Shown here in pieces: positions 60,956 through 64,000 of a stretch of DNA of 64,000 nucleotides. How positions within the stretch are numbered: position 1 is the first letter of the stretch; every line of letters starts with the position of its first letter. Made by a program: the position numbers and the translations under genes. The stretch lies in contig JACVVK020000034.1 of assembly GCA_018292915.2 (NCBI GenBank), positions 856,001-920,000 on the forward strand, in the 5' to 3' direction. Source of the DNA: Batillaria attramentaria. Its lineage: Eukaryota > Mollusca > Gastropoda > Batillariidae. The notes beneath the pieces were generated by a model. It did not search any database. It saw nothing but the letters and a program-made list of their open reading frames with translations, and was not told the origin of the DNA.

Positions 60956-63886
60956 GCAGGGACTGAGTAAGGAAGAAATGCATGAGGCCAGAAATCGATT
61001 CACAAAGGATCTTTTCAGATTGATCCATTCTCTAGTGGAAGATAAGATCAAAGCTTGACAAAATAGTACAAGAATGAATAAACCAAAACTTATAGAAACA
61101 CACGGGAAAATGATGAGGGTGGGTGGGTGTTTGGGGGTTTAACGTCCTTTTCCATCACATAGGGTGATATCAAAGACGGGGCAACGATGAAAAAGCCAGC
61201 ACAAATATTTGGCCCCAGCCGGGATCAAACTCACAACCCGAGCATTAGAAGTCCAACGCTCTACCATTCGACCACCCCGGCTCCCCAGGGAAAATGATGA
61301 AGGAAGAAAAAAAAAAACCCAACAAAAAAAACAAAAAAAACAAACAAACAAAAAACAACCTTCCATAATGGTACTTGTGCTGAGTGCAAGAACCCTGTTA
61401 CTGATTCCCCCCCCCCCCCCCCCAAAAAAAAAAAAATTACCAAAAAAAGAAGAAGAAGAAGAAATGATCAAAACTTGGCACTAGAAACTGTACCATTCAT
61501 GTCAAAATCAACACCAGAAACGTTTTCCCGATTGCTATCAAATTAATACATGGTGTGAAAAAGAAAGAGAGAAAAAAAAAATCTCAACTTACATAGTGGT
61601 AGTTTTGGCTGCCCCGTTGTGTCCGAGAAGGGTTGTGACCTGGTCATGGTAGATGTCAGCGTCCAGAGAGTGCACCACCTCTTCCTGACCGCTGTATGTT
61701 TTCCGCAGTCCACGGACACTGATGCCAATATCCAGCCCTTCTGGAGCAGGCTCGTACAGATCTGCCAGAAGTTATCAGTCAGTGAATTATGCGGTGAGAG
61801 GAAATAAACTAGGTAAATGTTAGTTACAATGTTCTTCAAATTACTGCCCAAGAGTGAAACTCAAGCGAGGCGCTTAAAATAAAGTTGTTTCTTCCACCCA
61901 AGTGCTAGGAAATAATCTCTGGATACAACTATAGACAGGTGGTTGTTGTGCTGCGACGGCTGCTACAGCATGTCTGAATGTACAGTGGATTTTTAAAAAA
62001 ATTTATTTCTTAAAAAAGTCTCGCATACCTTGATTTTGTGATCTGCCAGGAGGGGGCAGGGTGTGAGTGGAGGAACCAAAACCTCCGCACCAGTAGTTTT
62101 GAGAAACAGGGAAGTACCAAGGCTGTGCTTTGCCGTATTTGCCTGGAACAGCAAACAAAGTTCACATCTTTGAGGCTGCAAGCTGTTTAACCCTAGTCTT
62201 GCTGAGAACAAAATATTCTGTGGCTTTATCAGCATAAGACAAGCAAAACCATGCAGGGTTAATATAAGCCGATAACCATGTTGAGATTGTTAGCTATAAT
62301 TATATGTGGACTACAGAATACAAAAGAATCAAAATCAGAATCAGAATCATCAAAACGAAAATACTTGGGTTTCCTCCATTTGTATTTTGTTGTATTGACA
62401 TGGCTTTGGTTTTGTGTGGCAAAGTCAGGGTGTTGGCGATCCAAAACATTTTCTTTCAGTATTTAAATGTAGGCTGCAGGAATGTTACCAGCAAGACTGG
62501 CACTTTGATATATCAACAAAGGAGCGTTTTTGAATAAACCTAAAAGCAAAGATGTACCGAAGAAAATCTCCAGAAACATCAGCACAACCTTAGAAAAGTT
62601 TTCCTCATGAGCAAGGTGAGTGAACAATCTTTGTTAAAAAGCACACCAGTACAAAAGCATGAAAACATCCCCTTTATTTGGCGGTTATCTCAGCAATGCG
62701 TCCAGGGGTGGGTGGGTGTTTTAGGAGTTTAACGTCCTTTCCCACCACGTAAGGGTGATACCAAAGACGGGGCTGTGAGAAAATGGCCAGCACAAACATT
62801 TGGACCCAGCCAGGATTCGAACTCATGACCCGAGCATTGAAAGTCCAACGCTCTACCATTCGGCCACCCCGGCTCCCCCAGCAATGTGTCCAATGAAAAG
62901 TCTTAATGGTAAGCAGCTCAGGTTGATCTTGGAAAAGTTAACTTATGCAGCATCAACAGCTGGAAGAAAATGCAACTTGCCTGGCTTGATGTTCCGGATG
63001 TACCATCCCAGCACGAGATAGATGGCGCTGTCAATCAGCATCATGTACACCATCCAGGAGAAGCTGACGGAGTCACTCAGTTTCATGTTCACGTTGCTCC
63101 ACTGAAGCCCAGTCGTCTCTTCCTCCAACCGAGTGATAAATACTGCACCAAAGCTGAAGGCTGTTGTTGAAGACAGGCACTGCAGAGCATAAGGACAGAG
63201 TCAGTCATGTATAATGTAATACATGTACCATCACCTATCCTTTTTTTCTTCTTTTTTTTTTTTTTTTTTGCAGGAGTGGGGTGAGTGTTTGGGAGTTTTA
63301 ATGTCCTCTTCCACCACATAAGGGTGATATCAAAGACGGGACAATGAGAAAAAGGCCAGCACAAATATTTGGCCCCAGCCGGGACTCAAACTCACGACCC
63401 GAGCATTGAGAGTCCAACGCTCTACCATTCAGCTATCCTGGCTCCCCATTTTTTTTTTTTTTTGCAGTGTTAGTTATGCACAGACATGCACAAGCAAAAT
63501 TGACATGGAGTAATATACCCCCCACTGCACTTAACTACACAGAATGACTGTCTAGAACAGTTTGAATGCTTTCCCGTCATAAACTGTCTCAGCAGCATCG
63601 CAAATTGTTGGCATCCTGAGATTTTAGCTGGAAGCCTGCTGGTGTTCACAGATACTGTAATTTGATATGGAGTAGATGCTGATTGTTTTTCACTACAGCT
63701 GTCCAGTTCAGCGATCAGACAAGCCAATACATGCTCCACGAACTTACTGCGAGAGTTTTCTGCCAGAAAGTCATGCCGACTTCAGCTGATAGGAGGATGA
63801 CGTACGGCAGGAAGGAGATGAAGTAGATGATCAGCACAGAGAGGATGGCCAGAGTCACACGTGTGAAAAATGCGCTGATGAAGTAG
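38720..63886 (-). CDS. ABCA3-like: ABCA-subfamily lipid transporter, ABCA3-like (5' end outside window)
   Basis: Thirty exons on minus, detailed individually below, join to 4318 nt: 1438 residues and a stop, every junction in phase. Visible numbering: end of transmembrane domain 1 (1-112), NBD1 (about 160-400) with Walker A 197-204, Q240, signature LSGGM 293-297, Walker B with Asp317-Glu318, His349; linker about 401-518; TM7 about 550-570; extracellular loop about 575-790 with N-glycosylation sequons and Cys pairs; transmembrane domain 2 about 788-1010; NBD2 (1045-1270) with Walker A GVNGAGKT 1083-1090, Q1128, signature YSGGT 1180-1184, Asp1204-Glu1205, His1237; VFVNFA 1351-1356; low-complexity tail. 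ABCA proteins are full-size ABC transporters that move phospholipid or sterol using ATP; ABCA3 acts in lysosome-related organelles. The linker ([12 protein letters not shown]) and NBD2 favour ABCA3, the VFVNFA end resembles ABCA1, so subgroup is inference. About 250-300 N-terminal residues are missing. Confidence 0.94.
39356..39493 (-). CDS. ABCA3-like: ABCA exon v29: after NBD2
   Basis: 46 codons, phase 0-0; acceptor cctacag, donor gtatga. Encodes [10 protein letters not shown] and [11 protein letters not shown], the regulatory-domain strand and helix following NBD2. Confidence 0.95.
39494..41730 (-). other. ABCA intron between v28 and v29
   Basis: 2.2 kb, A/T-rich. Poly(G) patch at 39959-39993, T/A runs and a short GAT repeat at 41098-41120. 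No exon or known repeat family recognised. Confidence 0.75.
41731..41836 (-). CDS. ABCA3-like: ABCA exon v28: NBD2 end
   Basis: 106 nt; acceptor ccccag, donor gttagt. Encodes [13 protein letters not shown] and [11 protein letters not shown], the usual post-NBD2 segment. Confidence 0.94.
41891..42064 (-). mobile_element. SINE family A, full-length
   Basis: Contains the complete minus-sense head (ggagccggggtggccgaatc) with A- and B-box-like parts, the ggggcc body and the gttaaaccccc end. Lies in the ABCA intron, 54 bases upstream of exon v28 on the coding strand. Confidence 0.9.
42587..42679 (-). CDS. ABCA3-like: ABCA exon v27: after the H-loop of NBD2
   Basis: 93 nt; acceptor tttcacag, donor gtaggt. 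Encodes [19 protein letters not shown] and [10 protein letters not shown], near-universal in ABCA NBD2. Confidence 0.96.
42755..43170 (-). mobile_element. Possible LINE 3' end
   Basis: On minus it ends with tgggcctaaggcctatcaataaataa, a layout common at the 3' end of animal non-LTR elements. An open frame on the other strand (42985-43173) has no family I know. Low certainty. Confidence 0.3.
43226..43335 (-). mobile_element. SINE family A, 5'-truncated
   Basis: Body and 3' end present (ggagtttaacatcc, gggtgatatcaaag, cagccggg on plus). The tRNA-like head is cut off at gggattgcat. Confidence 0.82.
43491..43594 (-). CDS. ABCA3-like: ABCA exon v26: NBD2 Walker B/D-loop to H-loop
   Basis: 104 nt; acceptor tgttcag, donor gtaaat. 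DEPTTGMD carries the catalytic glutamate (Glu1205). AVILTSHS ends in the H-loop histidine His1237. Confidence 0.97.
44139..44230. repeat. (GT)n-(CT)n microsatellite
   Basis: About 75 bases of GT and 14 of CT, 66 bases from exon v25 on its donor side. Confidence 0.95.
44296..44430 (-). CDS. ABCA3-like: ABCA exon v25: NBD2 signature motif
   Basis: 45 codons, phase 0-0; acceptor gttccag, donor gtgagt. Contains [19 protein letters not shown] and ends in the hydrophobic strand of Walker B. Confidence 0.97.
44872..45007 (-). CDS. ABCA3-like: ABCA exon v24: NBD2 Q-loop
   Basis: 136 nt; acceptor tgttcag, donor gtgtgt. [17 protein letters not shown] carries Gln1128. The usual motif has Phe or His after PQ; here it is Glu. 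Confidence 0.96.
45137..45308 (-). mobile_element. SINE family A, full-length
   Basis: Complete head, body and end in ABCA sense. A (GAAA)n run at 45342-45365 lies just outside its head end. Confidence 0.9.
45807..45885 (-). mobile_element. LINE/SINE-type 3' tail, (ATT)n-ending
   Basis: Minus reads gtgaggcgccctgagctccc ... tattaattattattattat. The same arrangement occurs at 49383-49450. Confidence 0.45.
45967..46010. repeat. (AC)n microsatellite
   Basis: About 44 bases of AC, ending in ACGC. Confidence 0.95.
46128..46234 (-). CDS. ABCA3-like: ABCA exon v23: NBD2 Walker A
   Basis: 107 nt; acceptor cttgtcag, donor gtaagt. [20 protein letters not shown] is the canonical ABCA NBD2 P-loop (Lys1089). 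Confidence 0.97.
46451..46624 (-). mobile_element. SINE family A, full-length
   Basis: All landmarks present in ABCA sense, 110 bases from exon v22. Confidence 0.9.
46734..46802 (-). CDS. ABCA3-like: ABCA exon v22: NBD2 start
   Basis: 23 codons, phase 0-0; acceptor attttcag, donor gtgagc. Encodes [19 protein letters not shown], the first strands of NBD2. Confidence 0.95.
47130..47244 (-). CDS. ABCA3-like: ABCA exon v21: linker to NBD2
   Basis: 115 nt; acceptor gttgcag, donor gtatgc. [12 protein letters not shown] resembles the acidic linker of ABCA3; ends [10 protein letters not shown]. Confidence 0.94.
47585..47838 (-). CDS. ABCA3-like: ABCA exon v20: last helices of transmembrane domain 2
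   Basis: 254 nt; acceptor cttgcag, donor gtaaat. [14 protein letters not shown] and a final helix [16 protein letters not shown], then a basic stop-transfer stretch HSRKARAQ. Confidence 0.95.
49151..49223. repeat. (GT)n microsatellite
   Basis: About 72 bases of GT, uninterrupted. Confidence 0.95.
49246..49343 (+). mobile_element. LINE/SINE-type 3' end with (ATT)n
   Basis: gagccttgagctcaccttg ... actgtgctatataagaatgc then attattattatt. The tail resembles those at 14581, 32730 and 51446. Confidence 0.55.
49383..50260 (-). mobile_element. Probable dispersed repeat, (ATT)n-ending on minus
   Basis: The end (49383-49450) matches 45807-45885 in layout: (ATT)n, then a palindromic ggggagcgagctc-like block and gccttacaat. 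The left limit of the body is not clear; no coding domain was recognised. Confidence 0.4.
49469..49527. repeat. (AC)n microsatellite
   Basis: AC run with two ACGC interruptions, inside the repeat above. Confidence 0.95.
50843..50981 (-). CDS. ABCA3-like: ABCA exon v19: transmembrane domain 2 helices
   Basis: 139 nt; acceptor tgccacag, donor gtgagt. [14 protein letters not shown] and [20 protein letters not shown], typical ABCA helices 9-10. Confidence 0.95.
51130..51476 (+). mobile_element. LINE remnant: reverse-transcriptase C-terminal region and (ATT)n tail
   Basis: Plus frame from about 51212 reads [20 protein letters not shown], the conserved end of CR1/Jockey/L2-type ORF2 proteins, followed by tgcgctttagaaatgtg and ttattattattat. 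Antisense to the ABCA gene. Upstream, cctgaggaaggccgttatgt at 51062 is another LINE-typical string, possibly a second element. Confidence 0.75.
51666..51781 (-). CDS. ABCA3-like: ABCA exon v18: transmembrane domain 2 helix
   Basis: 116 nt; acceptor tttttccag, donor gtgaat. [19 protein letters not shown] and [12 protein letters not shown], helix and extracellular turn. Confidence 0.94.
52041..52195. repeat. GT/GC-rich compound microsatellite
   Basis: (TG)n, (TGCG)n and interrupted blocks, ending 17 bases before exon v17's donor boundary. Confidence 0.9.
52213..52390 (-). CDS. ABCA3-like: ABCA exon v17: transmembrane domain 2, first helices after the loop
   Basis: 178 nt; acceptor cttccag, donor gtatga. 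[20 protein letters not shown] and [18 protein letters not shown], the ABCA coupling-helix signature between TM8 and TM9. Confidence 0.96.
52565..52735 (-). mobile_element. tRNA-headed SINE, divergent
   Basis: Minus reads gggatagctcaggtggcgca (A-box-like) and agcaggttcaaattttgag (B-box-like), then a body ending near cacccaccc. The anticodon arm and body differ from family A. Confidence 0.6.
52925..52985 (-). CDS. ABCA3-like: ABCA exon v16: end of the extracellular loop
   Basis: 61 nt; acceptor gttgcag, donor gtgagt. Encodes [19 protein letters not shown]. Small, but in phase with both neighbours and typical of ABCA loops. Confidence 0.9.
53396..53565 (-). CDS. ABCA3-like: ABCA exon v15: extracellular loop
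   Basis: 170 nt; acceptor ctgtccag, donor gtaagt. FGGWSVEP, a sequon Asn-Glu-Thr, and [19 protein letters not shown], a strongly conserved ABCA loop motif. Confidence 0.96.
53576..53710. repeat. (CAAT)n and (GGTCG)n-like simple repeats
   Basis: Imperfect aatcaaccaatc repeats, then gatcggatcgg and ggtcgggtcgggtc. Starts 11 bases upstream of exon v15 on the coding strand, where a pyrimidine tract and branch point would be expected. Confidence 0.85.
54368..54580 (-). CDS. ABCA3-like: ABCA exon v14: Cys-rich part of the extracellular loop
   Basis: 213 nt; acceptor acatcag, donor gtacag. CVDPSSWFM, then [13 protein letters not shown] with clustered cysteines likely to form disulphides in the lumen or outside the cell, then a [15 protein letters not shown] stretch. 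Confidence 0.92.
55294..55392 (-). CDS. ABCA3-like: ABCA exon v13: extracellular loop with sequons
   Basis: 99 nt; acceptor attacag, donor gtaaga. GRNFTATL and TCMNGSDAG each hold an N-glycosylation sequon. Confidence 0.92.
55542..55684. repeat. Long interrupted (AC)n microsatellite
   Basis: About 140 bases of AC with TCGC, ATGC and TCAC interruptions. Confidence 0.95.
55759..55903 (-). mobile_element. SINE family A, head partly deleted
   Basis: Body and B-box-like part present, but the copy stops at ccaacactct, losing the A-box end. Confidence 0.82.
56079..56247 (-). mobile_element. SINE family A, full-length
   Basis: Complete copy in ABCA sense, only 30 bases from exon v12 on its donor side. 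Confidence 0.9.
56278..56539 (-). CDS. ABCA3-like: ABCA exon v12: TM7 and start of the extracellular loop
   Basis: 262 nt; acceptor gttctcag, donor gtgagt. Basic juxtamembrane stretch [17 protein letters not shown], then a hydrophobic helix [18 protein letters not shown]. Marks the start of transmembrane domain 2. Confidence 0.96.
56788..56884 (-). CDS. ABCA3-like: ABCA exon v11: cytosolic linker
   Basis: 97 nt; acceptor tatcag, donor gtatgt. [19 protein letters not shown] and a Ser/Thr/Asp-rich stretch (probable phosphorylation region, inference). Confidence 0.9.
56925..57345 (+). mobile_element. Possible third SINE family, head truncated
   Basis: Starts cttcagaccatgggcctgga then gatccaggttcaaatcccgg, a B-box-like segment. 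The following 350 bases look like element body but have no second copy here to compare. Low certainty. Confidence 0.4.
57738..57949 (-). CDS. ABCA3-like: ABCA exon v10: regulatory region after NBD1
   Basis: 212 nt; acceptor acgacag, donor gtatgg. [19 protein letters not shown] and [15 protein letters not shown], the segment after NBD1 in ABCA proteins. Confidence 0.95.
58210..58326 (-). mobile_element. SINE family A, 5'-truncated
   Basis: Body and 3' end intact; the head stops at gccgggatcaaactcag on plus. Confidence 0.85.
58409..58451 (-). CDS. ABCA3-like: ABCA exon v9: 43-nt microexon
   Basis: Encodes [14 protein letters not shown] plus one base; acceptor tttgcag, donor gtcagt. Its 43 nt are required to keep phase between v8 and v10 (their phases differ by one), which is the main support. 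Confidence 0.8.
58801..58982 (-). CDS. ABCA3-like: ABCA exon v8: NBD1 H-loop
   Basis: 182 nt; acceptor ccctgcag, donor gtatgt. [20 protein letters not shown] (His349) and [15 protein letters not shown]. Confidence 0.97.
59309..59505 (-). CDS. ABCA3-like: ABCA exon v7: NBD1 signature and Walker B
   Basis: 197 nt; acceptor aattgcag, donor gtatga. [19 protein letters not shown] and [13 protein letters not shown] (Asp317, catalytic Glu318). Both motifs intact. Confidence 0.97.
59923..60006 (-). CDS. ABCA3-like: ABCA exon v6: NBD1 helical subdomain
   Basis: 84 nt; acceptor tgtgcag, donor gtaagt. [15 protein letters not shown], following the Q-loop. Confidence 0.94.
60051..60421 (-). mobile_element. 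SINE family B, full-length
   Basis: Minus begins gggtcggtcggtggtctagt then ggttaagac (A-box-like) and ggtcagattcgagtccc (B-box-like), with a body of about 290 bp and the tail ccaaatatttgggataaagc ... then gaag/att repeats. A truncated copy lies at 32491-32769 on plus. Confidence 0.88.
60540..60659 (-). CDS. ABCA3-like: ABCA exon v5: NBD1 between Walker A and Q-loop
   Basis: 120 nt; acceptor ttttcag, donor gtacgt. [20 protein letters not shown] then [15 protein letters not shown] (Gln240). The segment between the P-loop and Q-loop is about four residues shorter than usual, from memory of the family. Confidence 0.93.
60870..60952. repeat. (GT)n microsatellite of about 83 bases
   Basis: Uninterrupted GT, the longest pure dinucleotide run in the window. 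Confidence 0.95.
61114..61286 (-). mobile_element. SINE family A, full-length
   Basis: All landmarks in ABCA sense. Confidence 0.9.
61410..61437. repeat. Poly(C)-poly(A) tract
   Basis: C15 followed by A12. Confidence 0.9.
61593..61761 (-). CDS. ABCA3-like: ABCA exon v4: NBD1 start and altered Walker A
   Basis: 169 nt; acceptor tggcag, donor gtaagt. [12 protein letters not shown], then [12 protein letters not shown]. Position 202 is Ala (codon gcc) where G-x-x-G-x-G-K-S/T expects Gly. Lys203 and Thr204 are kept. Confidence 0.96.
62029..62142 (-). CDS. ABCA3-like: ABCA exon v3: linker before NBD1
   Basis: 114 nt; acceptor tgttccag, donor gtatgc. [20 protein letters not shown] matches the conserved ABCA segment between TM6 and NBD1. 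Confidence 0.95.
62706..62877 (-). mobile_element. SINE family A, full-length
   Basis: Complete copy in ABCA sense, inside the GC-donor intron. Confidence 0.9.
62981..63179 (-). CDS. ABCA3-like: ABCA exon v2: end of transmembrane domain 1, GC donor
   Basis: 199 nt; acceptor ctctgcag, donor gcaagt. [27 protein letters not shown] and the helix [20 protein letters not shown] (TM6). The donor reads ccag then gcaagt, the standard context for GC-AG introns, and phase requires it. Confidence 0.95.
63274..63447 (-). mobile_element. SINE family A, full-length
   Basis: Complete copy in ABCA sense, bordered by T-rich runs (63240-63269 and 63450-63463). Confidence 0.9.
63748..63886 (-). CDS. ABCA3-like: ABCA exon v1: helix of transmembrane domain 1
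   Basis: 139 nt, 1 nt completes a codon from an exon outside the window; acceptor gtttcag, donor gtaagt. [19 protein letters not shown] then [13 protein letters not shown], conserved ABCA TM4-TM5 region. Confidence 0.95.
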
Positions 63887-64000
63887 CTGAAACACAGAGC
63901 AGGAAACAGTTGTTTGGATTATCTTGATACTTGTACATTTAGTGTTACAACACAAGCATGTTACTGCAACCTCCATGCATCAGTGTCTTTATCCACATTA
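63887..64000 (-). other. ABCA intron continuing past the window
   Basis: 114 bases without features. The N-terminal exons should follow to the right. Confidence 0.8.

Noticed and set aside
1..64000. A new multi-gene biological system
   Set aside because: Only two genes of known families are supported, with no functional link visible; the rest is introns and repeats.

Overview
This window is intron-rich animal nuclear DNA. It carries large parts of two protein-coding genes that converge on each other. There are no prokaryotic features, CRISPR arrays or true tRNA/rRNA genes. Small phase-conserving exons, very dense (GT)n/(AC)n and poly(G)/poly(C) tracts, many tRNA-headed SINEs and elements ending in (ATT)n suggest a lophotrochozoan, most likely a gastropod mollusc. 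The taxon is inferred only.

Plus strand, 7795-30938: an orthologue of the vertebrate USP53/USP54 pair (fly echinus family), a USP-fold deubiquitinase with a long disordered tail. I assembled 17 exons by reading splice sites and phases. They join into one open frame of 1842 residues ending at a stop at 30936-30938. The exon that should carry the catalytic-cysteine box is not visible in 1-7794, so the gene starts upstream. The histidine box and four zinc-ligand cysteines of the USP domain are present.

Minus strand, 63886 down to 38720: a full-size ABCA-subfamily lipid transporter that most resembles ABCA3. Thirty exons join without a frame break into 1438 residues plus a stop. They cover the end of the first transmembrane domain, NBD1, the second transmembrane domain with its extracellular loop, NBD2 and a C-terminal tail. 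The N-terminal part lies beyond the right edge. NBD1 has an atypical Walker A (Ala where Gly is usual) and NBD2 is canonical. One intron uses a GC donor.

Between the two 3' ends (30939-38719) are the USP 3' UTR, two SINE pieces, a diverged 302-bp tandem duplication, a 62-bp-period minisatellite, and a 179-bp MITE with inverted ends and TA flanks. The introns carry one abundant tRNA-derived SINE family (15 copies, all 10 inside the ABCA gene in the gene's sense), a second SINE family sharing an (ATT)n tail with LINE-like remnants, LINE 3' ends, several local 140-175-bp tandem arrays and dozens of microsatellites.

The two genes have no evident joint pathway: one edits ubiquitin signals, the other moves lipids across membranes. 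I found no undescribed multi-gene system. The unusual points are listed as findings: altered ABCA NBD1, a USP C-terminal Cys4 motif, an intronic array apparently seeded from an exon/intron junction, strand-biased SINEs, and long poly(G)/poly(C) tracts.
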